NCBI GenBank assembly: GCA_937899835.1
Contig: CALCCE010000250.1
Location: forward strand, 27,302-91,301
Direction: 5' to 3'
DNA length: 64,000 nt
From: an uncultured Flavobacteriales bacterium
Lineage (GTDB): Bacteria > Bacteroidota > Bacteroidia > Flavobacteriales_G > Salibacteraceae
Part shown: positions 7,391 through 16,174 of the stretch, piece after piece
Numbering within the stretch: the first letter of the stretch is position 1
Layout of the letters: each line of letters begins with the position of its first letter
The notes under the pieces: generated by a model
What the model was told of the DNA's origin: nothing
Seen by the model: only the letters and a program-made list of their open reading frames with translations
Databases searched by the model: none
Made by a program: the position numbers and the translations under genes

Positions 7391-10293
7391 ATTCCCATCA
7401 TGGAATACACCGTAAAATAATCCATTTCTTCTACTGGCACTATAGTAAAAGGCACCTGTTGAACGGTTGTACTGCTATATTGAAGCAAGCCCTGGCAATC
7501 TTCAGGCCGCGCTAAGGCTACACGATTGTCTTTTAGAATCATTATCAATCCAATTTGTGATTTTTGATCATACATGACACCGTTTACGGTTCCATAGGTA
7601 AAAACTGCGTTCGCGGTCAGGTCAAGTACCATCGCTTGTGCTACTTCCGACCATTCAAAGGGTTGGTTTTCGGTATCGACAAATTGAGCGACCAAGGGTG
7701 CCGGTTGGGCCATCCGATAGATTTGATCGCAATTGTAAACACTGAAACTGGCGAGTGCAAAACTGCGATATACGGGATCGGAGATGGTGGTGGCCACCGG
7801 AAGTGGAGCGGCTGTGTTGACCAAATTGTTTCTACCAGCTGCTATGGCCTGGAAGTACTTGGAGGTATCCCGGTAATTTTTGAACTCCTCACGGTAAACC
7901 AGCATTTTTTCCATGAATTCCTTCCGCTGCTTTTCCAACTTTTCTGATTTCTCCAGGCGCAGTTTTTTTCCTTTATCATGACTTCGGGTATAGCGCTTGT
8001 GCCAACTGCCCAACTCTCTTTGAATTTGGTAATGGTTGGAACGACGAACTCCAGGAAAAACAGGTAAAAGCAAAGTATCGTTGCTTGTGTAAAGGGTCAA
8101 CTCGAAATTGTCCGTCTCGGGAGTGTGCTTTAATTGAAACCCCTGCTCACGATAAGCGGTTCCTCTCCAAAAAGAGAAAGGGTTCTTCTTTTTCCTACCC
8201 AGCTTTCCTTTGCGGGTAAATTTCCGATCAAAATACACGCCTTGAAAATCTCTGAGTGTCTTAATAGCAGGGTATAAACTGTCACCTTCATACGTAAAGG
8301 TCATGTTTCTGCAAGCCTGAAATTCTGGATAGGGATAATGGATTTTTTCTTTCCGCGTCCCTACTCGACCACTTTTCATGATACGGATGTGCATCTTTCT
8401 ACCCCTCACCGATACTCGATAATTTAATTGATCGTAAGTCGGATTAGCAGGTGATTGGGGCCTTACAGGAGCTTTGTCTGGCATCAACAGTACCACATCA
8501 TCCGTAGATGGAGGGCTGGCCGGCGTCACTTCATCTTTGCCTACGTTGGTCCATCGGCCGGAGTTGGAATCCAATTCGTAGAGGTTAATCGTTGGAGAAG
8601 CATTTTGCGAAAGGAGGTCTACCTGAATGAGGGCTTCCGGGTTGGGTTGTAGCAATTGGCCGTTTTGCCGGGCTTCAAACTTCATCATGCCCGCCGATTG
8701 AAAAGTATTGCTTACCCCGCCCGAATCGTAGGTCATCGGAATGCCACTGAGTGCAATGGCCAGAGGATTGGAATATTCGGTGTAGCGCATCTCTACCTCA
8801 CCCTGCACCGGATTGCCTTCGGCATCGAGAAAAGCATTGGCTGGAATGTTGAGTCGGGTACCGGAAGCAGTGACCCAAAGGCTGGCGGTGGTGGCATCTA
8901 CCTTTTGTGTTTCTGCTGAAGGCTCCCAACCGGGTACGGGTGGCACAATACCTTTGGCCTTGGTGGTGGTTTGGCTGCTGATCACCACTTCCCTGCTGGT
9001 AGAAGCCTGAAATGGAAGGATTTCATCGTGCAAAAACTGGCAATCGGGCATTTGATTTTTCAACGTATCTACCATTGTTCCCACCATATCGTTTCCATAG
9101 AGTACGCACCGGCGAAGTGCACCTAATGCATGAAAATCCTGGCTCAATGCCGTCATGGAATTCCCCCCCAAATTGAGAAAACGCAAGGTTCGGGCTTCGT
9201 TCAGGGCTTCAGGATATTGTTGCAAGCCACAGCGAACCATGGACAAAGTATCCAGTTTTTTTAGCCATTTCTCATCCTCGAACCATGCATTGGCATCCAG
9301 TGAAGCTGCTCCGTACAGGTGCAAGGCTAGCAGCTTTTTAGGCGCCCAAACCGTAAGCTCTGGCTTTATCAAAGCAGTACTTTGGAGGGTGAGGCTTTCC
9401 AGTTTTTTCAGTCGGTTGATCTCTGAGGGCAACTGATTCCAGCCCGTCTCAATTAGGGCCAGTTGCTTCAATTGTGGGGCACGGGCAAGGTAGCGCAGGC
9501 TTTTGCCATCATCCGCCAGTGGTCCCTCAATGCTGAGGCTTTGCAAAGCTTCCATGTGTTGCCAACCTTTGTGCACCGTTAAAGGGCTTTTGAGCTGCAA
9601 CTTCAATTCCTCCAATTCGGATAGGGTGGATAGAAAAGCAGGCCAGGTCGACAGGTTTTCCAATTCGAGGTACCGCAGTTCAGTAGAAAAAGAGAGTAAT
9701 GGAATACTGTTTTCCCATTGATGATCGGTGGAAACTCCAAAGGCTACGTATTCCAGGTTTTTACAGGTTCTGATCTGTCGGGGCAATGCTTCCAACTGGT
9801 TTCCCCGAAGTTCGAGGTGTTGCAACTTGCGCAAGCGACCGGTCGAGCGGGGAAGCATAACCAACCAATTGTTATTCAACTCGAGGTGTTGCAGCCGCTT
9901 CATGCGCCCCAAGCTTTCCGGAAGCAGCATCAAGTCACAATTGTTCAGCTTCAAGACTTCCAGGCTATCCAGTTTAGACAAAACGCCCATGGCCTGATCG
10001 ATATCCAAATCAGGGTTATGGCTTAGATCAAGGGTTTTTAAATGTTGGAGCTGGCCCAATTCTACCGGTAACGTTTTCAGGCGGTTGTGGCTCAGGTCCA
10101 AACTTTCCAATGCGGTACAGTTGGAAATTTCAGAGGGCAAAGTATCCATTTGGCGGTGACGCAAGCTCAGCCGATCGGTGGCATCGGGGTTTTCAAGAGC
10201 TTGCTGAAGGCTTTGGGCAGTTTGCGCCCAAACAGGGAATACCGTTCCCACGAAGAGAACAGCAGCAAATAGGGTGCGGAGTAAGTAGGTCAT
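7387..10293 (-). CDS. Exported leucine-rich-repeat protein with ZU5-like domain
   Basis: The 968-residue product has a signal peptide (MTYLLRTLFAAVLFVGTVFPVWAQ). Residues about 35-430 form LRRs of the bacterial type (LESLDLSHNRLKTLP, LQHLELRGNQLEALP). Residues about 490-590 resemble a ZU5 domain (TRLNIPANAFLDAEGNPVQGEVEM), a beta domain found in many Bacteroidota surface proteins. A charged helical stretch (about 790-830, LEKSEKLEKQRKEFMEKM) precedes a beta-rich C-terminus. It follows the membrane-anchored split protein by 37 bases and overlaps the CAP gene by 4. Its partner at 12271-14388 shares the LRR plus charged helix plus C-terminal beta layout. Surface recognition or ligand sensing coupled to the sigma factor is an inference. 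Confidence 0.86.
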   Translation of the reverse strand: MTYLLRTLFAAVLFVGTVFPVWAQTAQSLQQALENPDATDRLSLRHRQMDTLPSEISNCTALESLDLSHNRLKTLPVELGQLQHLKTLDLSHNPDLDIDQAMGVLSKLDSLEVLKLNNCDLMLLPESLGRMKRLQHLELNNNWLVMLPRSTGRLRKLQHLELRGNQLEALPRQIRTCKNLEYVAFGVSTDHQWENSIPLLSFSTELRYLELENLSTWPAFLSTLSELEELKLQLKSPLTVHKGWQHMEALQSLSIEGPLADDGKSLRYLARAPQLKQLALIETGWNQLPSEINRLKKLESLTLQSTALIKPELTVWAPKKLLALHLYGAASLDANAWFEDEKWLKKLDTLSMVRCGLQQYPEALNEARTLRFLNLGGNSMTALSQDFHALGALRRCVLYGNDMVGTMVDTLKNQMPDCQFLHDEILPFQASTSREVVISSQTTTKAKGIVPPVPGWEPSAETQKVDATTASLWVTASGTRLNIPANAFLDAEGNPVQGEVEMRYTEYSNPLAIALSGIPMTYDSGGVSNTFQSAGMMKFEARQNGQLLQPNPEALIQVDLLSQNASPTINLYELDSNSGRWTNVGKDEVTPASPPSTDDVVLLMPDKAPVRPQSPANPTYDQLNYRVSVRGRKMHIRIMKSGRVGTRKEKIHYPYPEFQACRNMTFTYEGDSLYPAIKTLRDFQGVYFDRKFTRKGKLGRKKKNPFSFWRGTAYREQGFQLKHTPETDNFELTLYTSNDTLLLPVFPGVRRSNHYQIQRELGSWHKRYTRSHDKGKKLRLEKSEKLEKQRKEFMEKMLVYREEFKNYRDTSKYFQAIAAGRNNLVNTAAPLPVATTISDPVYRSFALASFSVYNCDQIYRMAQPAPLVAQFVDTENQPFEWSEVAQAMVLDLTANAVFTYGTVNGVMYDQKSQIGLIMILKDNRVALARPEDCQGLLQYSSTTVQQVPFTIVPVEEMDYFTVYSMMGI

Positions 10294-10330
10294 GTTGGGG
10301 TTGTATAGTTATTAAGATGCAGATTCGGTG

Positions 10331-11377
10331 CTAACCGTTGGGACGCCATGGAAGGCACTTGAAGGTGAACGGTTCTTCACCATCCGAGTTGACTTCCTGG
10401 AGAGAGGCGCTCCACCATTGATTATCAGTGGTTTTCACATAAAGTACTGCAGTTGGTTCTGTCCAAAGCGGAACGAGGCCTTTAGGGTCAATACCTACCA
10501 CTCCATTTGAGAGTTGCCAGTAGGCCAGTTGCGCAGCCATCGGTTTCCCGGCAGCATTCACAAACCGTGCCTTTTTCCAGGTCGCTTTTTCCGTATTAAC
10601 AGCTTCTACCTGAAGCCAGCTTTGGGTCACCACCACAGGTGTAGGATATGGGTCCACCGATGGCGTTTTTTCCATATTCTTCAGCATTTTTTTTCGCTCT
10701 TCAGGATCAATTACCGCAACGAGCTCCACCTTTCGAGTGGCTTCAAACTTCTTAAAAACAGCTTCATAGCGGAAGGAGCCAATTTTTTGAAACTGCTTAC
10801 ACGTCCACGAATATTTTTTCATGGTTCCCAATTCCGCTTCAAATCCCGGTGCGGCATGGAAGGTTAACCGCTCATAGCCTGCCAATTCGGGATAGGTATT
10901 GGCATCGTAAGCAAATTGGAAAGTGAGTTTTCCACTTTCTATGGCTGCTGGAATTTTGCGTTCCAGGCCACCTTCAGAGGTAGTGAGGTTTTGCCATTCC
11001 TGTTGTTCATTGAGGTAGAGCGATGAAGTAACCCTTTGGGGCAACTGCACGGTCAACGGTTCCATTGTAGCCATGCCGGAACTAATGGCCCAAACTTCTT
11101 TGTTCGGATGCGCAAGCGGGAGCCTTATTTCGGCCAACATCACTGCTTTGCCATTGGAGAAAATTTCTACCCCATGGTCTTTTGAAAGCGACACTCCGGT
11201 AGTTGACTTTGCGCCCAGATGACCATTATTGATATAAAGTTGGACTGCTTCAAGCTTGGGTATCCTGCTACGCGGCTCCGCTTGTCCGGCAATGGGTGGC
11301 ATTTCGATGGATCGAACGGTATCCGCTGGTCGTTTTTGTGGCTCAGCAGCAATGGCGGAATTCGTCTCCACAAACAA
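10331..11377 (-). CDS. C-terminal part of a TAG-split membrane protein (extracytoplasmic domain)
   Basis: This 348-codon frame has no plausible ATG at its head; the earliest start is a TTG at 11377. It lies in exactly the same frame as the 70-residue gene at 11396-11608, separated only by one TAG (11396-11398) and six further sense codons. The simplest reading is that both are one gene of about 424 residues with an amber codon after the membrane segment. The visible product is unknown, beta-rich, with no signal peptide of its own (EAVQLYINNGHLGAKS, YERLTFHAAPGFEAE, KKYSWTCKQF), which is what a severed extracytoplasmic domain would look like. Alone it could be translated from TTG but would stay in the cytoplasm. 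It ends 37 bases before the LRR-ZU5 gene. Confidence 0.6.
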   Translation of the reverse strand: MFVETNSAIAAEPQKRPADTVRSIEMPPIAGQAEPRSRIPKLEAVQLYINNGHLGAKSTTGVSLSKDHGVEIFSNGKAVMLAEIRLPLAHPNKEVWAISSGMATMEPLTVQLPQRVTSSLYLNEQQEWQNLTTSEGGLERKIPAAIESGKLTFQFAYDANTYPELAGYERLTFHAAPGFEAELGTMKKYSWTCKQFQKIGSFRYEAVFKKFEATRKVELVAVIDPEERKKMLKNMEKTPSVDPYPTPVVVTQSWLQVEAVNTEKATWKKARFVNAAGKPMAAQLAYWQLSNGVVGIDPKGLVPLWTEPTAVLYVKTTDNQWWSASLQEVNSDGEEPFTFKCLPWRPNG

Positions 11378-11395
11378 CCGAAGTCGTTGTGAAAG

Positions 11396-11608
11396 CTATG
11401 ACTCCCCAGTCACATTTTGCCATTGGTACCAGCCCAAAACTCCCAGTCCGATAAGCGCTGTGGCGGCCCAAAGCATCCATTTACTGCCCGAGTTCCACCA
11501 ATGGTGTTGTTGCTTGTAGCTTTGGTAGAGCGAATCGAAGTCCTTTTTCTCCTGAAGCGATGCTTTCGATGGGCGGGACCGATCTACCTTAAATTTCAAT
11601 TTTGTCAT
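11396..11608 (-). CDS. Small membrane-anchored protein, N-terminal part of split gene, likely sigma-linked
   Basis: The 70-residue product has a charged cytoplasmic N-terminus (MTKLKFKVDRSRPSKASLQEK in part), then one membrane helix at about residues 44-62 (WMLWAATALIGLGVLGWY) and stops just after it. Its ATG overlaps the stop of the ECF sigma gene (ATGA at 11605-11608). Small N-terminal domain plus single membrane helix directly after an ECF sigma gene is the usual place and shape for an anti-sigma factor, but no known anti-sigma motif is visible, so that role is inferred. Reading through its TAG continues for 354 codons in frame to 10331. Confidence 0.65.
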   Translation of the reverse strand: MTKLKFKVDRSRPSKASLQEKKDFDSLYQSYKQQHHWWNSGSKWMLWAATALIGLGVLGWYQWQNVTGES

Positions 11609-12201
11609 AAGGCTCCCTCCTTTCCGGGTACCAATTTTTTGCGCAATTTTTCAACTACCCGATACGTCCGCACCTTGGCATTGTTTTCAGTAATCTCTAA
11701 GATTTCGGCTATCTCCTTAAAGGGGCGTTGTTCAAAAAATCGCATTTCAATCAATTCTATCTCTGCCAGTTTCAACTGGCGTATTGCGGCCAACATGGCC
11801 TCCACCGCTTGTTCCGGGTATTCGGCCTCCCATTCTTCAGTAAGGTGCTGCAATTGCACCTTTTCCAAGCTTACCACCCTTTGGCTTTTTTGAGTTCTGA
11901 ACCATTGGTTTAGTTCGTTTTTTGCAATGCGGTAGAGCCAGGATACAAAGGGCACACCCCGAAATTGATATCGCGGCAGGTGGTGCAAGGCTTTGGTAAA
12001 AACTTGTGAGACCAGATCGTCGGCAAGGGTTTCGTCTTCTACCCGGTTGAACACATACCAATAAATGGCTTCGTAGTGCCGGTCGTAGAGTACCGAAAAG
12101 TGCCTCCGGTCGCGCTGTGCCCTACGAACCTGCTCGTCTTCTTCCGAGATTTGCTTTCGGGTCCGATGGTAATTAAACAAGTTCAATTTGCGGTTGGTCA
12201 T
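11605..12201 (-). CDS. ECF-type RNA polymerase sigma-70 factor
   Basis: The 198-residue product has sigma region 2 at about residues 35-105 (YDRHYEAIYWYVFNRV, DLVSQVFTKAL, FVSWLYRIAKNELNQWFR) and region 4 at about 135-190 (EIELIEMRFFEQRPFKEIAEIL, ENNAKVRTYRVVEKLRKKL) with the helix-turn-helix. No sigma region 3 or 1 is present, as in ECF factors. It begins 69 bases after the upstream LRR gene and overlaps the downstream membrane gene by 4 bases. It should direct RNA polymerase to a small regulon in response to a signal relayed by the adjacent membrane protein; the signal is not known. Confidence 0.93.
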   Translation of the reverse strand: MTNRKLNLFNYHRTRKQISEEDEQVRRAQRDRRHFSVLYDRHYEAIYWYVFNRVEDETLADDLVSQVFTKALHHLPRYQFRGVPFVSWLYRIAKNELNQWFRTQKSQRVVSLEKVQLQHLTEEWEAEYPEQAVEAMLAAIRQLKLAEIELIEMRFFEQRPFKEIAEILEITENNAKVRTYRVVEKLRKKLVPGKEGAL

Positions 12202-12270
12202 CGGTATAATGCCCCGCTTTCAAAAAGATACACGAAATGGGGTGGGGGTTGGAAAAAAGTCAAAAAAAGG

Positions 12271-14388
12271 CTACGGCTGCCAACCTAAAGCGGTCCAGAT
12301 ATCACTCACGGCGGCCAGTTCCGACCGAAACCGCTGCAAATAAAAAGTATGGCAGCCTGGCCGCCGAAAATCATTTTGGGCCAATTGGTTGCTGTTGATA
12401 ACGCCGAGATCGCCATTGCGGGCAATCACAATGAAACAACAACCTGCTTGATCTCCTACATAGGCGGTGATGGCAGAAATGCCCAAATTTCCTTCCAATA
12501 TGCGCAATTGCTTGCGTTGCGCATCCATGAGCAAAATGGTGGTTTCGGGCACTCGACTAGAATCTTCGTAAGCAAAGGCACATTCAATGCGGCTCACGCC
12601 ATGCCAATAATCATCAGAGCCTTCACTCACCAAATTGAAGCCTTCGATTTCCAATCGACGGATCAAGTTGCTTCGACTGGCTTTGGCTCTGGCCAAGGCA
12701 TCTTTTTCTCGGGCCACAATCTGGTCGTAATAATTGAGCCACTGCTTTCGGGTCATGTCTTTTTCTTCTTCCGAAAAATAGGTAGCCGCAAAGGCCGACC
12801 AGGCCTTATTGAGGCGATTGTGGTAAGCCAGTTTGTAGTGGTTGTGCTCGCGTTGAAGTTGGAGGTGAAATCGTTCGCTTCTGCGCTGCAAAACTTTTTG
12901 GTACCGTTCGAACCGACGGAGGTAGGTGCGTTGCGATTTGGATTCTGGTAAACTGCGGTCAAAAAGTCGAGGAACTGCGGTGATCCTGTCAAAACCATTT
13001 TGGTGTTTCAACTCAATGGTAAAATTATGAGCCGTTTCATTGTAGTAGATTCTCACATCGCTCCACGACTTTTTCCTGAGGTATCTTTTGCGAAAATCTC
13101 TTGAACTCAGATCGCCGATATAGACCCATTTCATACCCATAAAGGCATTTAGCTCTGGGTTTTGGGTGTTGATGTGTACGTTCCAGGCATCTTCGCCCGA
13201 GCGCTTGAAATCGAACCACACCTCTTTGCGGTTGCCTCGCCGGTAGGCTTCCAGGGCAATGTTGTGGTATTCTTCACCGGGCTGACGTCTCCATACATTG
13301 GCATAGTTGATGTCCTGATAACGCTCCATGAAAAGCGAGCTATCAAAATCATAGTTGAATTGCGGCTGGTTGAAAATTCGTGCATAGTTCAAGTAGGCGG
13401 CAGAAAGCACCCGTAAATCTTCACCTTCTAAATCGATGAGGGTGGGCAGCAGGGGTTGATCGGTAACCGCCACCAGGGTATCTGGCGGCAAGGTGCCATG
13501 GCGCGCCTCTACGATGGTGGCTTGTGGAAACAAAGCTTGCAGCAGCTGCCGTTCTTCGGGTTTTAAACCATTGTCCAGAGAAAGGTAGCGAATCGACAAC
13601 CCCTTGGCTTTGCTAAGTTCTTCTACGGGCTCTACTAAAATGTTGCCCTCAATTTGGAGCGTGTCCAGGTCTTGCAGCGAAGTAAGGTTTTCGTGGAGGT
13701 TGGTCAACACGTTGTCGCGCAAGTCGAGTACCCTGAGGTGCTTCAACAAGTTGATGTTGGAAGGCAGGTTGGTGATTTGATTGATGGGCAAGTGAATTTC
13801 TGTGAGGCGAGGCAACTCAGCCAGCACTTCGATGGCTTTCTCAAAATCGAGCTTCTCATTGCCTTGAATAGAGAGTACCTGCAAGCGAGATAACCGGTTG
13901 AAGTTTCCTGGAAGGTGGTTGAGTTCATTTTCAATCAAATCCAGGGATTCGAGGTGCGGCAAGTGGGCCAACCCTTCTATCAACTGGCGATAATTGAGCT
14001 GTGGGCTCCCAATCACCCGCAAATGACGTAACCCCTGCAATTTCTCTATGCCTGCAGGTGGACGGCTCATCAAGTTATCTTCCAAAGTGAGGTGAGCCAA
14101 CCTCGGGTGTGCCGCAAGGCTCTGCATCAGGTCTTTTTCGTGCTGGCGGTCCCACGGTCCGCGTAGTACGAGATGGGTAAGGTTCACCATTCGGTGGAGG
14201 TTGGCCACCAAACGCATTGCTTCGTTTCCAGAGGCAGCTACTTCCAAACAGCCCACCTTTTCGGGATAAAGAATGGCTTTGCGGATATCCGATTGGCATC
14301 CTCCGTTGGGTGCTTGTGCCAGGGTCAGATGACCCGACAACAAGCTGATCCAAAAGAAAGACCACAGTGCAATTTTTGGTGTTTTCAC
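12271..14388 (-). CDS. Exported leucine-rich-repeat protein, paralogous in layout to the LRR-ZU5 gene
   Basis: The 705-residue product starts at a GTG (14388) and carries a signal peptide (MKTPKIALWSFFWISLLSGHLTLAQ). LRRs span about residues 70-290 (LRHLRVIGSPQLNYRQLIEGL, LRVLDLRDNVLTNL). A long charged helical region lies at about 500-590 (RRFERYQKVLQRRSERFHLQL, RKQWLNYYDQIVAREKDAL), and a beta-rich domain ends the protein. No ZU5-like domain is seen. It precedes the sigma gene by 69 bases, and its stop is followed by a T-rich stretch without a convincing stem, so transcription may run into the sigma operon. Role unknown; envelope-located by signal peptide. Confidence 0.85.
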   Translation of the reverse strand: MKTPKIALWSFFWISLLSGHLTLAQAPNGGCQSDIRKAILYPEKVGCLEVAASGNEAMRLVANLHRMVNLTHLVLRGPWDRQHEKDLMQSLAAHPRLAHLTLEDNLMSRPPAGIEKLQGLRHLRVIGSPQLNYRQLIEGLAHLPHLESLDLIENELNHLPGNFNRLSRLQVLSIQGNEKLDFEKAIEVLAELPRLTEIHLPINQITNLPSNINLLKHLRVLDLRDNVLTNLHENLTSLQDLDTLQIEGNILVEPVEELSKAKGLSIRYLSLDNGLKPEERQLLQALFPQATIVEARHGTLPPDTLVAVTDQPLLPTLIDLEGEDLRVLSAAYLNYARIFNQPQFNYDFDSSLFMERYQDINYANVWRRQPGEEYHNIALEAYRRGNRKEVWFDFKRSGEDAWNVHINTQNPELNAFMGMKWVYIGDLSSRDFRKRYLRKKSWSDVRIYYNETAHNFTIELKHQNGFDRITAVPRLFDRSLPESKSQRTYLRRFERYQKVLQRRSERFHLQLQREHNHYKLAYHNRLNKAWSAFAATYFSEEEKDMTRKQWLNYYDQIVAREKDALARAKASRSNLIRRLEIEGFNLVSEGSDDYWHGVSRIECAFAYEDSSRVPETTILLMDAQRKQLRILEGNLGISAITAYVGDQAGCCFIVIARNGDLGVINSNQLAQNDFRRPGCHTFYLQRFRSELAAVSDIWTALGWQP

Positions 14389-14512
14389 TTTAGAGGCGAT
14401 TGGTCCTTGAATGGGTGAGATTGGTTCAAATGCTTCCCAATCCTAATCAGATTTTCCTTGTGGGGAGGACAATCTGCAACTGCTACCAAAATGCTACTTT
14501 TATCGCCTTTAT

Positions 14513-15856
14513 ATGGGCAAATTAAAACAGCACTACGCAGCATATTTGGTTATAACGCTTTCGGCCGCGTTTTATGTTGGACTGAGTTATTTTACTGTTC
14601 GCACCCAGGTAAATCAGGTGTTTCTGTTCGCTGGATTACTATTTGCCGGTTACTTTTTTGCCCAACGGCTTCCCCAATTTCCCCTCAAAGGATGGATTGG
14701 GGCAGCCATAGGTTTTCGTCTGATTTGCTTATTTGCTTTCCCTAACCTATCGGACGATCTCTACCGCTTTCTTTGGGACGGCCAATTGTGGATACACGGC
14801 GAAAGTCCGTTTCTGCGGTTGCCCGTTTACCATGCTATGGCAGGATTTCCCATCGAAGGAGCTGGCCCGGAGCTCTACGGTCCCATGAACTCCAAAGAAT
14901 ATTTCACCATCTATCCGCCCATTTGTCAGCTCGTTTTTGCACTCGCGGCTGGGCTCGCTTCCGATAGCATCTATGGAGGCACGCTGGTAATGAAAACAAT
15001 TTTAGTAGCTGCAGAAATAGGAAGTATCGCCTTGATTGTAAGCATCTTAAAGACACTCCACCTCCCGGAACGCAATGTTTTATGGTATGCACTCAATCCC
15101 TTGGTCATTTTTGAATTCAGTGGGAATGCCCATTTCGAAGCCCTAATGATCTGCTTTTTGCTCGGAGCAGTTTATCTTTTTCTTAAGGGCAAGTGGCAAC
15201 TCTCAGCGGTTGTTTTTGCATTTGCGGTATGCACCAAACTGTTGCCACTCATGTTTTTGCCCTTCCTGATTCAGCGCTTGGGATGGCTAAAAACCATTGC
15301 CTACGGTAGCATTACAGGCTTGGTCACCTTAACCTTGTTTTTACCGTTTGTCAACCTACAACTGGTCGTCAATTTTGCCGACAGCTTTAGTCTCTATTTC
15401 GAGCGGTTTGAGTTCAATGCAAGCATCTTCTACATCATCCGCGCTGTGGGGTTCTGGTTGGTAGAAAAAGACATTATTCGGCAAGCGGGATGGGTACTTT
15501 CGGTAGTTGTTTTGTTGGGGATTCTTACCCTGGCCTGGAAAGAAAAAGTGCCAAAAAACGGCCAATGGCCTCGCCAAATGCTTTTGGCGCTTACGGTTTA
15601 TTTGGGTTTTGCCACCATCGTACACCCCTGGTATGTTACCACCTTGGTAGCCTTGGCGGTGTTTACCCCATGGCGCTATGCGATGGTCTGGTCGGCTACC
15701 GCGGTTCTTTCTTACTATACCTATCGGGATACTACTTATACCGAAAGCTATTGGCTCATTGCCATTGAATATGCAGCGGTTGCTGCCTGGATGCTCTACG
15801 ATTGGAAAAGGAAAGAGAAGCCGGGAAATGGAGAGGTAAAGCTGAAAACAACTTAA
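14513..15856 (+). CDS. Polytopic GT-C mannosyltransferase-like protein (GT87/DUF2029 type)
   Basis: The 447-residue protein has about ten to twelve hydrophobic segments. The acidic motif SDDLYRFLWDG in the first luminal loop (about residue 80) is typical of polyprenyl-phosphate-sugar-dependent GT-C enzymes of the GT87/DUF2029 type, and YALNPLVIFEFSGNAHFEAL is another family signature. It would use a lipid-linked sugar donor on the outer face of the inner membrane. It is one of the few plus-strand genes and ends 4 bases inside the convergent glutaredoxin gene, leaving no room for a terminator. Acceptor unknown. Confidence 0.82.
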   Translation: MGKLKQHYAAYLVITLSAAFYVGLSYFTVRTQVNQVFLFAGLLFAGYFFAQRLPQFPLKGWIGAAIGFRLICLFAFPNLSDDLYRFLWDGQLWIHGESPFLRLPVYHAMAGFPIEGAGPELYGPMNSKEYFTIYPPICQLVFALAAGLASDSIYGGTLVMKTILVAAEIGSIALIVSILKTLHLPERNVLWYALNPLVIFEFSGNAHFEALMICFLLGAVYLFLKGKWQLSAVVFAFAVCTKLLPLMFLPFLIQRLGWLKTIAYGSITGLVTLTLFLPFVNLQLVVNFADSFSLYFERFEFNASIFYIIRAVGFWLVEKDIIRQAGWVLSVVVLLGILTLAWKEKVPKNGQWPRQMLLALTVYLGFATIVHPWYVTTLVALAVFTPWRYAMVWSATAVLSYYTYRDTTYTESYWLIAIEYAAVAAWMLYDWKRKEKPGNGEVKLKTT

Positions 15857-16083
15857 GCGAGCCGGCTAAGGCGAATGATGATGTCGTCACCGTACGCCAA
15901 CAGGCGCTTGTCTTCAAACAAGGCAGGAAAAACCCATAAATCAACGGGAGGAGATTCCGACTGACTATCCACGTTCACCACCTTACAAGCTAAAGAGTTG
16001 GTGTTGATATATTCTGCAACCACCTTACAGGAAGGACAGTGGTTGCTTATATACAAGGTTAAATTTTGGATAGAATCGACCAT
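15853..16083 (-). CDS. Small glutaredoxin-like protein (CPSC active site)
   Basis: The 76-residue product has the thioredoxin-fold beginning LTLYISNHCPSCKVV with the CxxC pair CPSC, followed by VNVDSQSESPP, a cis-Pro region (VDLWVFPALFE) and a short C-terminal helix. This length and order match minimal glutaredoxins. It converges on and overlaps by 4 bases the GT-C gene, and lies 91 bases downstream of the peroxidase-like gene, so it may be the last gene of the ArsM operon. A redox role, possibly with that neighbour, is inferred. Confidence 0.75.
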   Translation of the reverse strand: MVDSIQNLTLYISNHCPSCKVVAEYINTNSLACKVVNVDSQSESPPVDLWVFPALFEDKRLLAYGDDIIIRLSRLA

Positions 16084-16174
16084 ATGCTACGTCTTCTTAT
16101 CATGCGACACGAGCGCCAAATCACAATACAAATGTAGCGGGAGGTTGGAGGGAAAAATGTAGGTTGGCCGACAA

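Noticed and set aside
10331..11608. TAG recoding to an amino acid such as pyrrolysine
   Set aside because: The same gene and the LRR gene at 12271 end in TAG, so TAG acts as a normal stop here, and no pyrrolysine genes are present.
12240..12272. Terminator after the LRR gene (T-rich run CCTTTTTTTGACTTTTTT on the minus strand)
   Set aside because: No stable stem precedes the T run, so it does not meet an intrinsic terminator pattern.
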